A stretch of DNA of 32,919 bases, taken from Helicobacter sp. (lineage in GTDB: Bacteria > Campylobacterota > Campylobacteria > Campylobacterales > Helicobacteraceae). Both the position numbers and the translations under genes were made by a program. The stretch is from contig NZ_JAFVUX010000007.1 of the NCBI RefSeq assembly GCF_017502485.1, positions 1 through 32,919 on the forward strand, written 5' to 3'. Positions within the stretch are counted from its first letter, which is position 1, and each line of letters starts with the position of its first letter. Below, one piece after another: positions 16,283 to 25,677 of this stretch. The notes under the pieces are model-generated. The model saw only the letters and a list, made by a program, of their open reading frames with translations, was not told the DNA's origin and did not search any database.

Positions 16283-17884
16283 ATGGATTTTCTTGTAAAT
16301 CTTAGCGAAGGCTGGCAATTTACCACTCAGCTTTTAGTTGTGCTTGTTTGTTTGTTTTATGGTGCGCAAAAAGGTGGTATCACGCTAGGACTACTTGGTG
16401 GTATCGGTATTTTTGTGCTTGTGTTTGGATTTGACATTAAGCCGGGTAAGCCAGCTATTGATGTTATGCTTACGATTTTGGCAGTCGTTGTGGCTAGTGC
16501 GACATTGCAAGCAAGCGGTGGGCTAGATGTTATGTTGCAAATTGCAGAGAGAATCTTGCGTCGCAATCCAAAGTTGCTAACGATTCTAGCCCCTTTTGTT
16601 ACTTGCTTCCTTACGATGCTGTGCGGGACAGGGCATGTTGTTTATACGATTATGCCTATCATTTATGATATTGCTATCAAAAATAATATTCGCCCAGAGC
16701 GACCTATGGCAGCAGCTTCTATCAGCTCACAAATGGGGGTCGTTGCCTCACCTGTATCTGTGGCGGTGGTGAGCCTTACAGCATTGCTTCTAAATGCAGA
16801 CCACAAGCTTGCAGGATTTGATGGCTATATCAACTTGCTTCAAATCACTATCCCTAGCACACTTTTTGGGGTATTGATGATTGGGATTTTTAGCTGGTTT
16901 AGGGGTAAAGATTTGGACAAAGACCCAGTATTTCAAGAAAAGATCAAAGACCCAGAATTTAAGCAATATGTCTATGGAGATTCTAAAACTCTGCTAGGTG
17001 TAAAACTTCCTAAGAAGGATTGGGTAGCTATGTGGATTTTCCTAGGGGCTATTGGTGTTGTCGCACTTATTGGGGCGTTTGACTCGCTTAAGCCTACTTG
17101 GGGGCAAAAGTATGACTACAAAGCTACTTTAGAATCTAGCACGACAATAAAATGGACTCCAGAGAAAAGCGACAAAGGTGTATTCGAGCTTAAAGATGTC
17201 AAAATCGCTGATGTGGATAATCCGGGAGAAAAAATTGGGCTTGATAAGGCGATTAAAGCTGATAAGCTTGGTAAGGTGGAAGAAGGTAAAGTAGAGAAAG
17301 TTTATAAAGCTGATAAGCTTGGCAACCCAGATATGGATAAGATCTCTATGGTACATATTATCCAAATGTTTATGCTCCTAGCTGGCTCACTTATCATTAT
17401 CTTCACAAAAGTTGATCCCAAAAAGATCGGTAGTAATGAGATTTTTAAATCGGGTATGATCGCGCTTGTAGCGGTGTTTGGGATTTCTTGGATGGCAGAT
17501 ACGATGTTTGCTGTGCATACACCGATGATAAAATCAGCTCTTGGCGATATTGTTAAAGCGCATCCTTGGACTTATGCGATCATGTTACTGCTTATTTCAA
17601 AGTTTGTTAATTCTCAAGCAGCCGCACTTGCAGCATTTGTGCCAATCGCTCTAAACATTGGCGTAGAGCCCGGAATCATCGTGGCGTTTGCAGCAGCGTG
17701 CTATGGCTACTATATTTTGCCAACTTACCCAAGCGACTTGGCAACTATCCAGTTTGACAGAAGCGGAACAACACATATCGGTAAGTTTGTCATCAATCAC
17801 AGCTTCATTTTACCCGGGCTTATTGGGGTGTTTAGCTCCTGCTGCATCGGGTATGTGCTTGCTAAAGTAGCTGGCTATATCTAG
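16283..17884 (+). CDS. Anaerobic C4-dicarboxylate transporter (DcuA/DcuB family) with a central insertion
   Basis: Dcu proteins exchange fumarate, malate, aspartate and succinate across the inner membrane and feed fumarate respiration. The N-terminal half is almost textbook Dcu: [20 protein letters not shown], then [44 protein letters not shown] and [20 protein letters not shown]. Usual length is about 445 residues; here it is 533. The excess is a hydrophilic, lysine-rich stretch at about residues 275-360, between two membrane segments. It contains a repeated KADKLG encoded by an exact 17-bp direct repeat (17255-17271 and 17306-17322). The longest frame begins upstream at 16244. Of two adjacent ATG codons I prefer 16283, five bases after AGGGG. 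DcuA and DcuB cannot be separated by eye. Confidence 0.9.
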   Translation: MDFLVNLSEGWQFTTQLLVVLVCLFYGAQKGGITLGLLGGIGIFVLVFGFDIKPGKPAIDVMLTILAVVVASATLQASGGLDVMLQIAERILRRNPKLLTILAPFVTCFLTMLCGTGHVVYTIMPIIYDIAIKNNIRPERPMAAASISSQMGVVASPVSVAVVSLTALLLNADHKLAGFDGYINLLQITIPSTLFGVLMIGIFSWFRGKDLDKDPVFQEKIKDPEFKQYVYGDSKTLLGVKLPKKDWVAMWIFLGAIGVVALIGAFDSLKPTWGQKYDYKATLESSTTIKWTPEKSDKGVFELKDVKIADVDNPGEKIGLDKAIKADKLGKVEEGKVEKVYKADKLGNPDMDKISMVHIIQMFMLLAGSLIIIFTKVDPKKIGSNEIFKSGMIALVAVFGISWMADTMFAVHTPMIKSALGDIVKAHPWTYAIMLLLISKFVNSQAAALAAFVPIALNIGVEPGIIVAFAAACYGYYILPTYPSDLATIQFDRSGTTHIGKFVINHSFILPGLIGVFSSCCIGYVLAKVAGYI

Positions 17885-17892
17885 ACTGCTTT

Positions 17893-17928
17893 AACCCAGT
17901 TACACGCTCTTGTGTGGTGGGTTTTCTC
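17893..17928 (+). terminator. Rho-independent terminator after the Dcu gene
   Basis: The arms AACCCA (17893-17898) and TGGGTT (17918-17923), extended by ACAC/GTGT inside, form a hairpin followed by a T-rich tail. It lies directly after the stop codon and ahead of the glnA promoter. Confidence 0.7.
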
Positions 17929-18009
17929 TTTACTCTCTTTTTCTACTATTTCTTAATTTTCGCACTTTTGTAAGTGTTTGGGCTTATGCCATTTTCAAGG
18001 AATAAGTGT

Positions 18010-18015
18010 TACAAT
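18010..18015 (+). promoter_or_regulatory. Promoter of glnA (-10 box)
   Basis: TACAAT preceded by GTGT lies about 45 bases before the glnA ATG and after the upstream terminator, so glnA is probably transcribed alone. No NtrC-type sigma-54 element (GG-N10-GC) was evident. Confidence 0.5.
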
Positions 18016-18059
18016 GTACGCGCTTTATTTTGAGTGTTTAGAGCTATGAAAGGATTGCT

Positions 18060-19496
18060 ATGGAAAGGACAATAGATAAGGCTAAAGTGGCAGAGTTTTT
18101 TAGGTTCTGCGATGAATTTGCAGTGGAATTTATCGACTTTAGATTTAGCGATATTAAAGGCGTGTGGCATCATGTGAGCTTTTCGCGCTCTGCGATTGAT
18201 GAAGAGAGTTTTTATGGCTTGCCTTTTGATGGTAGCTCGATCCCAGCGTGGCAGAGTGTGGATAAGTCAGATATGATGCTAATCCCTGACCCGGTGCGGT
18301 ATTTTATTGACCCTTTTACTGCTGATACGACTGCGGTGGTATTTTGCGATATTTGGGATATTTATAAAAATGAGCCTTATGAAAAATGCCCTAGAAGCAT
18401 TGTAAAAAGAGCTATGAAACATTTGCAGGAGAGTGGTATCGGCGATGTGGCGTATTATGGACCGGAGAATGAGTTTTTTGTCTTTGATTCTATTAAGATT
18501 AAAGATGCGGTGAATTGTCAATACTATGAGATAGATTCTGAAGAGGGCGAGTGGAATCGCGCTAGAGAGTTTGAAGGTGGTGTGAATATCGGACATCGCC
18601 CCGGCACAAAAGGTGGCTACTTCCCTGTGGCACCGGTGGATTCTATGGTGGATTTGCGTGCAGAGATGGTAAAGGTGCTTAATCAAGTAGGCTTAGAAAC
18701 CTTTGTTGTGCATCACGAAGTAGCACAGGGGCAAGGGGAGATTGGCGTGAAGTTTGGTGATATGCTAGAAGCGGCGGATAATGTCCAAAAGCTTAAATAT
18801 GTCGTCAAAATGGTCGCACATTTAAATGGTAAGACTGCCACTTTTATGCCAAAGCCTCTATATGGCGATAATGGCAGCGGAATGCATGTGCATATTAGCA
18901 TTTGGAAAGATAATAAAAATCTCTTTGCTGGAGATTCGTATCAAGGCTTAAGTCAGATGGCATTGCATTTCTTAGGCGGTGTGCTCAAGCACGCAAGGGC
19001 ATTAGCGGCTTTCACAAATCCTAGCACAAACTCTTACAAGCGACTAATCCCGGGCTTTGAAGCACCTAGTATTTTGACTTATTCTGCACAAAATCGCAGT
19101 GCTAGTATTAGAATCCCTTACAACAGCGGCGAGAAAGCCAAAAGAATGGAGTTTAGATTCCCTGATAGCTCAAGCAATCCCTATCTCGCCTTTGCAAGCT
19201 TACTTATGGCAGGACTTGATGGGATTAAAAATGCTATTGATCCGGGTAAGCCTATGGAGATAAATCTCTTTGAGCTTACCCTTGATGAGATTAGAGAAAA
19301 GGGTATTAAACAGCTGCCCCACACGCTTCGCCACGCTATTGAAGAAATGCTTGTCGATAGGGCTTATCTCAAAGAAGGCGGGGTATTTAGCGAAGATTTT
19401 ATCCAAACTTACAAAGCCTATAAGTTTGAGACAGAAATCTGGCCTTGGGAAGCCCGCCCCCATCCATTTGAGTTTTTAACGACTTATAGTTGCTAG
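18060..19496 (+). CDS. glnA: Glutamine synthetase, type I
   Basis: GlnA makes glutamine from glutamate and ammonia with ATP and is the main entry of ammonia in Helicobacter. The family motifs are in order: [12 protein letters not shown], the latch-type segment [52 protein letters not shown] and the C-terminal [13 protein letters not shown]. The tyrosine that is adenylylated in enteric enzymes (NLYDLP) is replaced by NLFELT, with phenylalanine at residue 404, so adenylylation control is excluded at that site. The same loss has been reported for H. pylori GlnA. The length of 478 is normal. Start ATG has AAGGA five bases upstream. It is flanked by a terminator upstream and a long spacer downstream. 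Confidence 0.97.
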   Translation: MERTIDKAKVAEFFRFCDEFAVEFIDFRFSDIKGVWHHVSFSRSAIDEESFYGLPFDGSSIPAWQSVDKSDMMLIPDPVRYFIDPFTADTTAVVFCDIWDIYKNEPYEKCPRSIVKRAMKHLQESGIGDVAYYGPENEFFVFDSIKIKDAVNCQYYEIDSEEGEWNRAREFEGGVNIGHRPGTKGGYFPVAPVDSMVDLRAEMVKVLNQVGLETFVVHHEVAQGQGEIGVKFGDMLEAADNVQKLKYVVKMVAHLNGKTATFMPKPLYGDNGSGMHVHISIWKDNKNLFAGDSYQGLSQMALHFLGGVLKHARALAAFTNPSTNSYKRLIPGFEAPSILTYSAQNRSASIRIPYNSGEKAKRMEFRFPDSSSNPYLAFASLLMAGLDGIKNAIDPGKPMEINLFELTLDEIREKGIKQLPHTLRHAIEEMLVDRAYLKEGGVFSEDFIQTYKAYKFETEIWPWEARPHPFEFLTTYSC

Positions 19497-19963
19497 ATTG
19501 ACATCTATATAGATTGATTTAGATGAGAATCCAAACATAAGGGGTGGCGTCAAAATCGAAATTGTAAATTTGCATTTAGAGATATGTTGCGATTTGAGTG
19601 TATAAGTGTATTTGGGCAAATATTTTGGCAAAGTTTCGTGCTAGATTTTACTTTTCAAAAGTTGCTAGTATCGTTAGATTACTTAAATCTAGGCTGTGGA
19701 TCAAGTGCGCTAGTGCTTTAGAGACAAGTGGGGAGCAAATGTCATCAATGCCAATTTACTCACATTTTAAGCCATTGAAAATATGCTATACCAACTAGGA
19801 AGATCGGATTTACCTAATAGCAAATAGGAGTGTTTTTAAGTGGTAGAGATGCGAATTTGCTTTTTGATCTTGAATCTTGGTAGTCTTACTTGATGTATAT
19901 AGAGCAAGCAAGACATAGTATAAGCAACAAAATGAGACCACAAACAACTAATAAGGAGTAGCG
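19497..19963 (+). other. Gene-free spacer of 467 bp between glnA and the HIT gene
   Basis: I see no convincing gene. A 66-codon plus-strand frame (19598-19798) lacks a good start and any recognisable domain. A 12-bp perfect palindrome (19503-19514) lies just after glnA but has no T-tail. A weak -10 box, TATAAG near 19919, may serve the HIT gene about 45 bases downstream. The rest is AT-rich with no repeats that I could recognise. Confidence 0.5.
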
Positions 19964-20290
19964 ATGACAGTCTTTAGCAAAATTGTGCGAGGTGAGCTTC
20001 CTTGCAAAAAAGTCTATGAGAGTGATGAGTTTTTGGCATTTTATGATATCGCCCCAAAGGCAAAGGTGCATATCCTAGCAATCCCAAAGCACGAGCTAAA
20101 AGACTTCAACGAGATAGACCCAGCTCTTATGGAGCGATTTAGCGCGTTTATCTTAAAAGTTGTAGAAGTTGCAGGGATCAAAGAGAGTGGATATAGGCTT
20201 ATCACCAATACAGGCGCACATAGTGGGCAGGAAGTCCCGCATTTGCATTTCCATATTCTAGGCGGTGAGCCGCTAGGCGCGCTTGTTTAG
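19964..20290 (+). CDS. HIT family nucleotide-binding hydrolase
   Basis: This is a small histidine-triad protein of 108 residues, typically a purine nucleoside phosphoramidase (HinT-like). The signature HLHFHILGG is at the C-terminus. The N-terminal FSKIVRGELPCKKVYE and FLAFYDIAPKAKVHILAIPK are standard for HINT-branch proteins, and GYRLITNTGAHSGQEVPHLH completes the domain. Start ATG has AAGGAG five bases upstream. It stands alone between two spacers, so the context gives no further hint of its substrate. Confidence 0.92.
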   Translation: MTVFSKIVRGELPCKKVYESDEFLAFYDIAPKAKVHILAIPKHELKDFNEIDPALMERFSAFILKVVEVAGIKESGYRLITNTGAHSGQEVPHLHFHILGGEPLGALV

Positions 20291-20311
20291 TGATGTGGGT
20301 AGATGCTACTT

Positions 20312-20334
20312 CTAAACCCTTTCTAGGGATTTAG
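20312..20334 (+). terminator. Hairpin after the HIT gene, possible terminator
   Basis: CTAAA-CCCT / AGGG-A-TTTAG forms a stem of about nine pairs with one bulged A and a TTCT loop. It lies 22 bases after the stop codon. The T-rich tail is poor, so termination is uncertain. Confidence 0.35.
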
Positions 20335-20513
20335 TCTTAGGTAATCATTCTGTAGGCTTTAGCAAATTTTGGAGACTCGCAGATCTTCAGTCTTTGTCTC
20401 TTCTCAAAAATTGCTAAAAATTACAAAAGTAACCCCATAGCTCCTAGAATCCTTAGAAGAAAAGTAACCTACCTTATGAATCTATTTTGAAACAGACTTT
20501 CAAGGAAGCCAAT

Positions 20514-21668
20514 ATGTTAGATAATAGTGCCCAACAATCACAAAACAAGCGAAGCGAAGTTTCCTTAGAAAAGCCCTGCTGTGAGCAAGCAGAGCCAGAA
20601 TCTAAAAGGCTATATTCTGGCGTGCCAAAGCTGCGCGTCACTCTTGGGGCTAAAGTTTTTTTCGCCTGTGCATTTGCTCTAGCTCTTGGACTGATTGTAT
20701 GGCTTTACTACGACTTTTTATACACGATGATTATCGCTACGCTGCTGTGTATTGCGACTTATTGGATCAAAGAGTTTTTCTATATGAAAGTTAAGAGTAA
20801 TTTCCTTGCTTCTGGTCTTAGCGTGCTTATCTTGTTGGCATTATTTATTATCCCGCTGTATTTTGTGATCCATCGTGGCGCGCTTGGACTGCTTGGGGTG
20901 GATTGGAAGCAGGCGGAAGTCTGGTTTGTCCAAATCAAAGAGCTTATCCGCAGTGTGCTGAATTATCTACCCTTTATCCAAGCACAAGATGTGCTAGCAA
21001 ATCTCTCTTTCTCATCGATTGCTGGCTTTGTGAGCCGCCTTAGCACCATAGTTGGCAAAAGTAGTGTGGGGTTTGTGGTTGATGCGTGCTTCATTGTGCT
21101 GTTTTTGTCGGTGTTTTTCTACTATGGTGGGGTGTGGTATCGTTATTTTTGCAGACTTTTACCCGCTAGAGATGAGCAGATAAAGCTAATTGCCCTTGAT
21201 GTGAGCGGTGTGCTTAGGGTGGTGTTTTTCTCTACGATCTTAAATGTCTGCTTACAAGGCTTTGCCTTTGGGGTGCTAGCAAGTATCTTTGGGTTAGATG
21301 GTGTGTTGCTTGGCGTGTTATATGGGCTTTGCTCGCTGATACCAATTATCGGTGGTGTGCTTGTGTGGATGCCTGTAGGGCTTATTTTGTATGTGCAAGA
21401 CGAGATTGTGCAAGCGGTGGTCTTGGTGCTATATAGCGTTATTTTTATCGGCTTTATTATCGATAATATTATCAAGCCCTTTCTTATCCGCATAGTCAAT
21501 CGCAAGCTCTTAGACAAGCCGCTCAATATCAATGAGTTTGTGATATTTTTCGCCATTTTTGCAGGGCTGTCGGCGTGTGGATTCTGGGGGATTATCATCG
21601 GTCCGGCGATCACGGCATTTTTTATTGTTATGGTGAGAATCTATGAGCGCGACTTCGCTTCTGTGTAA
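20514..21668 (+). CDS. AI-2E family transporter
   Basis: This 384-residue membrane protein of the PerM/TqsA/YdiK (AI-2E transporter) family has about eight membrane segments. The C-terminal half carries the family pattern FGLDGVLLGVLYGLCSLIPIIGG, VLVWMPV and GFWGIIIGPAITAFF. Members are linked to export of autoinducer-2 or, in some cases, to ion/proton exchange; the substrate cannot be inferred here. The first 45 or so residues are polar and of low complexity (NSAQQSQNKRSEVSLEKPCC), unusual before the first membrane segment. Their DNA (20552-20571) matches the pgpA 5' region (27123-27142) at 18 of 20 bases. ATG at 20514 with AAGGA upstream is preferred over the TTG at 20487. Confidence 0.85.
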   Translation: MLDNSAQQSQNKRSEVSLEKPCCEQAEPESKRLYSGVPKLRVTLGAKVFFACAFALALGLIVWLYYDFLYTMIIATLLCIATYWIKEFFYMKVKSNFLASGLSVLILLALFIIPLYFVIHRGALGLLGVDWKQAEVWFVQIKELIRSVLNYLPFIQAQDVLANLSFSSIAGFVSRLSTIVGKSSVGFVVDACFIVLFLSVFFYYGGVWYRYFCRLLPARDEQIKLIALDVSGVLRVVFFSTILNVCLQGFAFGVLASIFGLDGVLLGVLYGLCSLIPIIGGVLVWMPVGLILYVQDEIVQAVVLVLYSVIFIGFIIDNIIKPFLIRIVNRKLLDKPLNINEFVIFFAIFAGLSACGFWGIIIGPAITAFFIVMVRIYERDFASV

Positions 21669-21712
21669 GATTTAGTAAGACTAGAATTTAATCTTGGTTT
21701 ATTTGATGGGAT

Positions 21713-21718
21713 TATAAT
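21713..21718 (+). promoter_or_regulatory. Promoter of the Gtr pair (-10 box)
   Basis: A perfect TATAAT lies about 37 bases before the glycosyltransferase ATG, after a T-rich stretch. It could drive the gtrB-like, gtrII-like, gap and pgi genes, which follow with very short gaps. Confidence 0.55.
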
Positions 21719-21754
21719 CATTCCACTACTACATTTGTCCTAAAGAGTGTGTCT

Positions 21755-22852
21755 ATGAACCCATCTGTTACCATTGGTATCTCCATAGTTGTGCCTTGCT
21801 ATAATGAAGAGATCTCACTCCCCGTATTTCTCACAGAAATCACAAAAACTATGGATTCTCTTGTGCCACTTATTCTGGAGCATAGCGTGCGGCTTACTGC
21901 TACGCCATCACAGCTTGTGCCTTATGAGCTGATATTTGTCAATGATGGTAGCCGTGATAGCACTCTAGCCCTACTAGAAGACATCGTTGCCAAAGATACA
22001 AACAAAAACCGCAGAGTGCGTGTGTATTCTTTCTCGCGTAATTTTGGTAAAGAAGCAGCCATTCTAGCTGGCTTAGAGCAAGCACAGGGGCAAGGAGTCG
22101 TGCTGCTTGATGCGGATTTGCAAGATCCGCCAAGTATGATTATCGATATGGTTAGGATCTGGCTAGAATCTAGCAGAGAGACAAAGGTCATCTATGCGCG
22201 CCGCACTACACGCGCTGGAGAGTCTAGGCTTCGTGCTGCACTTAGTGAGGCATTTTATAAGATTTCAAACTTTATTTCTGAAGTCAAAATAGAATCTGGT
22301 GTGCGCGACTTCCGCTTAATGGATAGAGAAGTGGTAGAAGCACTTGTACAAATGAGAGAATATCATCGCTTTTCTAAAGCGATGTTTGCGTGGGTGGGCT
22401 TTAAACGGGAGTGCTTGGAGTATGAGTATATCCCACATTTTAAAGAGTCTTCAAGCTGGAGCTTTTGGAAGCTATTTAAATACGCTATTGAAGGGATTGT
22501 AAGCTTCAGCACGATGCCACTGCGCATAGCCTTTGTGCTTGGGTTTTTTATCTCGGTGTTTGCAGTGTGCTTTGGCGTATATCGCATTATTGATACGATT
22601 TTATATGGTAATGCCGTGGCTGGCTACCCTAGCCTTATTGTTATTATCACCTTTATTGGTGGGATTCAGCTTATGTTACTTGGGGTCATTGGTGAGTATA
22701 TCGCTAGGATTTATGAGCAGGTCAAAATGCGCCCACACTTTATCCTTGATACGCGTAAAACACCACCAAATCCACACACCACTTTAGAGCAGCTACACCC
22801 TAGCGCACTAGAATCTAATCTAGCACATTCTACTACCGCAAAGGAGAGTTGA
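21755..22852 (+). CDS. GtrB-type undecaprenyl-phosphate glycosyltransferase
   Basis: This is a dolichol-phosphate-mannose-synthase-like GT2 enzyme. It is expected to move a sugar (often glucose) from its nucleotide donor to undecaprenyl phosphate at the inner membrane. SIVVPCYNEEISLP opens the domain, then LIFVNDGSRDST, SFSRNFGKEAAILAGL and VVLLDADLQDPPSM with the metal-binding aspartates. VRDFRLMDREV is followed by two C-terminal membrane helices and GVIGEYIARIYEQ, all typical of GtrB/ArnC relatives. ATG at 21755 is preferred to the GTG at 21749. The gene overlaps the next by one base (TGATG). That partner is a GtrII-like membrane transferase, which fits a two-step glycan decoration system. 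A separate flippase (GtrA) was not seen nearby. Confidence 0.88.
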   Translation: MNPSVTIGISIVVPCYNEEISLPVFLTEITKTMDSLVPLILEHSVRLTATPSQLVPYELIFVNDGSRDSTLALLEDIVAKDTNKNRRVRVYSFSRNFGKEAAILAGLEQAQGQGVVLLDADLQDPPSMIIDMVRIWLESSRETKVIYARRTTRAGESRLRAALSEAFYKISNFISEVKIESGVRDFRLMDREVVEALVQMREYHRFSKAMFAWVGFKRECLEYEYIPHFKESSSWSFWKLFKYAIEGIVSFSTMPLRIAFVLGFFISVFAVCFGVYRIIDTILYGNAVAGYPSLIVIITFIGGIQLMLLGVIGEYIARIYEQVKMRPHFILDTRKTPPNPHTTLEQLHPSALESNLAHSTTAKES

Positions 22853-24663
22853 TGCCACCAAAATCCAAGAACAATCTTTTGACAAAAACGCTTGAAGAGT
22901 TTAAAGCGGCGTGCTGGGCATTTTTCCATACGCAGGGCTTTTGGAAGTATTTTCTCATCGCTTTTGGGCTGTATTTGCTTGGGATCGTTAGTCTTATCCG
23001 AGCAGATGTGTATTATATCGATGATCTAAATCGTTCTATCATCGGCTACAAAGAGTGGGACAACTTTTCTCGCTACATTAGCTACTATCTTTCTACCTTT
23101 ATGCATATGGACACAGTGCTAGCAGATGTCTCGCCTTTGACGCAGTTTGTCGCCATAGGGTTTTTGAGCTTTGCATCGTTGATTTTGGTGTGGAGTATCC
23201 GCGAAGTTATTTGGAAAAATGAAGAATCCCACTGGGATTCTACTGAGCAGCCTTATAAAAAACGCCTAACCGCCCTAGCCATCATCGCTTCAATCCCCAT
23301 AGGACTCTCTCCCTACTTTTTAGAAGAACTATCATTTAAATATGATTCGCCCTATATGGCATTATCGGTGCTTTTTAGTGTGCTGCCTTTTGTATTTATC
23401 CATCATATCCGTGCTTATATCCCTGTGGCGATTCTTTCATCGCTTGGTATGTGTATGACTTATCAGGCAAGCAGTGGAGTGGAGATTGTCCTTGTGCTTT
23501 TCTTTGGCTTTTTGATGTTTAATCAAACAAACGCAGGGGTGAAGAAAACGCTAACTTTCATCGGTGTTTCATTTCTCACTTATGCTACTGCGCTTGGGAT
23601 TTTTAAGGTTTTTATTATGCATCCATTTGCACACGATCAAGCAGGCACATCGACACTCCCACTTAGTGAGCTACCAAGCGGGGTTCTTAGCAATATGCAA
23701 ATGTATCTTGGCTATTTGTGGAGTGATTTTGACTGGACAGGGATTAAAATCTGCTTTTTTGCCCTTATGGGAATGTTTCTTTTATCAATCATCTACCAGT
23801 CTAAGCGTAGCAAGATTCTAGCCTTGCTTCTAGGTGTACTGCTACTTAGCCTAGGGATAATGCTCTCTTATGGGGTATATTTGGTGCTTGCAGAGCCACT
23901 ACAAAGACCGCGTGCATTTATTGGGATAGGTGTATGGAGCGCAGCTATGGCAATTTATGTGGTGAGCGCGTGGCGTGGATGGGCATACAAGCAAGAAGAT
24001 ATGCGCCAGACAAATTCTAATGCCCTTGTCTCGCGCCCCTTTTATGCTCGCTCATTTTTTATCATTTCAGCGGTTGTGGTTGGGTTTTTCTCGTGGTCGC
24101 TGATCGTCTTTGCTAATGCTTATGGCAATGCTCTCTCCCAGCAAGACAAATACCAAACTTTCCGCCTAACGATTTTACTACAAGATTTGGTCAATGTAAT
24201 GCCTAAGCAAAAAAGCTATAAAGACTATACATTTCGCATAAAGGGTTGGATCACTGCTTCTCCTGTGCTAGAGAACTCATCTAAACACAATCCTTTAATG
24301 AAGCGACTTGTCAAAATCACTGATGGCAAATATTGGGTACGCACGGCGATGAAGCACTATGGCTGGGGCGATGTACCAGAGGAGCAACCAGATGTTGTAG
24401 TGGATGCGGAGGATTTTGATAAGCTCGCAGAAAATCCTAAATGCAACCCAGCCACCGCAGGGCGACTCAAAGCGCGCGTGAATAATATATTCCACTTGAT
24501 AGAAGTCTATCCAGAATGTACGATTATAGAGTTTAAGGGCAAGGATAAATACCCACATGCCTTTGAAGAAGAGCTTATGCGCCAAGAGGAGGAAAAGATG
24601 AGAGAAGAAAAGCTACAAGCACAAGAGAGCGCGAAAATAAGTGCGCAAAAGTCTAAAATCTAG
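22852..24663 (+). CDS. GtrII-like glucosyltransferase, membrane-bound
   Basis: The N-terminal half resembles the GtrII family (serotype-converting glucosyltransferases): LLGIVSLIRADVYYIDDLNR followed by SIIGYKEW, with the acidic pair after the first membrane segment that is typical of GT-C enzymes using a lipid-phosphate sugar donor. About ten membrane segments follow. The C-terminal 180 residues are soluble, probably periplasmic, and end in a charged, probably helical tail (EEEKMREEKLQAQES). Start ATG 22852 overlaps the GtrB stop by one base and has AAGGAG five bases upstream, so the two are translated together. The likely role is transfer of the lipid-linked sugar onto an LPS or other surface glycan. 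The acceptor is unknown. Confidence 0.8.
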   Translation: MPPKSKNNLLTKTLEEFKAACWAFFHTQGFWKYFLIAFGLYLLGIVSLIRADVYYIDDLNRSIIGYKEWDNFSRYISYYLSTFMHMDTVLADVSPLTQFVAIGFLSFASLILVWSIREVIWKNEESHWDSTEQPYKKRLTALAIIASIPIGLSPYFLEELSFKYDSPYMALSVLFSVLPFVFIHHIRAYIPVAILSSLGMCMTYQASSGVEIVLVLFFGFLMFNQTNAGVKKTLTFIGVSFLTYATALGIFKVFIMHPFAHDQAGTSTLPLSELPSGVLSNMQMYLGYLWSDFDWTGIKICFFALMGMFLLSIIYQSKRSKILALLLGVLLLSLGIMLSYGVYLVLAEPLQRPRAFIGIGVWSAAMAIYVVSAWRGWAYKQEDMRQTNSNALVSRPFYARSFFIISAVVVGFFSWSLIVFANAYGNALSQQDKYQTFRLTILLQDLVNVMPKQKSYKDYTFRIKGWITASPVLENSSKHNPLMKRLVKITDGKYWVRTAMKHYGWGDVPEEQPDVVVDAEDFDKLAENPKCNPATAGRLKARVNNIFHLIEVYPECTIIEFKGKDKYPHAFEEELMRQEEEKMREEKLQAQESAKISAQKSKI

Positions 24664-24688
24664 CGTAGAATCTAAATAAAGGAGCGTG

Positions 24689-25669
24689 ATGAAACAAGTA
24701 GCAATCAATGGCACAGGGCGCATAGGACTTTGTGCGGCTAGGATTATAGGAGAGCGTGATGATATGGAGCTTGTGAGCGTAAATACCACAGCAAGCATAG
24801 ATACATTGGTGCATTTATTGCGCTATGACTCTATCCACGGCAGGTATGATGTAGAAAAAATCGATGAAACTACGCTAAGGATCGGCAACTCCAAGCGCGT
24901 TAGAATCCAGAGTAGTCGTGATATAAACGCGCTAGATTTTGGTAGCGCGCAAGTCGTGCTTGAATGCACCGGGAAGTTTAACTCCCTAGAAAAGTCGCGC
25001 CCTCACCTTAAAGGCAATGTCAAAAGAGTCGTGATCTCAGCCCCTGCTGATGAGACACCCACCTTTGTCTATGGAGTCAATGAGCAGAGCTACAAGGGGG
25101 AGCCTGTCATCTCTAATGCTTCTTGCACCACAAACTGCCTAGCTCCCATCGCTAAAGTCTTGCACCAAAATCTAGGCATAGAATCTGCCCTTATGACCAC
25201 AATTCACAGTTATACGAACGACCAAAATCTCCTTGATGTTAAGCATAAAGATCTGCGCCGAGCGCGCGCGGCAGCACTAAGTATGATCCCCACTTCCACA
25301 GGTGCAGCAAAGGCGGTAGCCCTTGTGATCCCAGAGCTTGCGGGTAAATTCACCGGCTATGCTATGCGCGTGCCTACTCCTGATGTAAGCGTGGTGGATT
25401 TAAGTGTCAATCTCTCTAAGCCCACAAGCAAAGATGAGCTAAACGCGCTTTTTGTAGAGTGCGCTAAAGCACAGCCAAATATCTTTCATATTGATATGGA
25501 TCAATGTGTCTCAAGTGATTTTATCGGCACACCATATAGCGCGATTATCGTCCCAGATAAAACGATGGTTTTGCATGATAGATTTGCCAAAGTCCTTGCG
25601 TGGTATGATAATGAATTTGGTTATACCACGAGGCTTGTAGATATGGCAGCATTTGTGCTAGAGCGTTAG
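24689..25669 (+). CDS. gapA: Glyceraldehyde-3-phosphate dehydrogenase
   Basis: The enzyme interconverts glyceraldehyde-3-phosphate and 1,3-bisphosphoglycerate. The N-terminal dinucleotide fold is AINGTGRIGLCAARII, and the catalytic cysteine lies in SNASCTTNCLAP. TTIHSYTNDQNLLD, RRARAAALSMIPTSTGAAKA and WYDNEFGYTTRLVDM complete the family pattern. At the end of the second strand it has SVNTTA rather than the NDL-type aspartate of NAD-specific enzymes, so NADP use is possible; this is inference. It resembles H. pylori HP1346. ATG at 24689 is preferred over the GTG three bases before because AAGGAG lies four bases from the ATG. The gene follows the GtrII gene by 25 bases and is followed by pgi after 8 bases. 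Confidence 0.96.
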   Translation: MKQVAINGTGRIGLCAARIIGERDDMELVSVNTTASIDTLVHLLRYDSIHGRYDVEKIDETTLRIGNSKRVRIQSSRDINALDFGSAQVVLECTGKFNSLEKSRPHLKGNVKRVVISAPADETPTFVYGVNEQSYKGEPVISNASCTTNCLAPIAKVLHQNLGIESALMTTIHSYTNDQNLLDVKHKDLRRARAAALSMIPTSTGAAKAVALVIPELAGKFTGYAMRVPTPDVSVVDLSVNLSKPTSKDELNALFVECAKAQPNIFHIDMDQCVSSDFIGTPYSAIIVPDKTMVLHDRFAKVLAWYDNEFGYTTRLVDMAAFVLER

Positions 25670-25677
25670 GGTGGGCG

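Noticed and set aside
18279-18686. 135-codon minus-strand frame opposite glnA
   Set aside because: Antisense shadow of a clear glutamine synthetase; cysteine/histidine-rich random composition.
19598-19798. 66-codon frame in the glnA-HIT spacer
   Set aside because: No Shine-Dalgarno, GTG start, and no recognisable domain.
21143-21613. 156-codon minus-strand frame opposite the AI-2E transporter
   Set aside because: Antisense shadow of a membrane protein; Lys/Ser/Thr/Ile-rich composition typical of such shadows.
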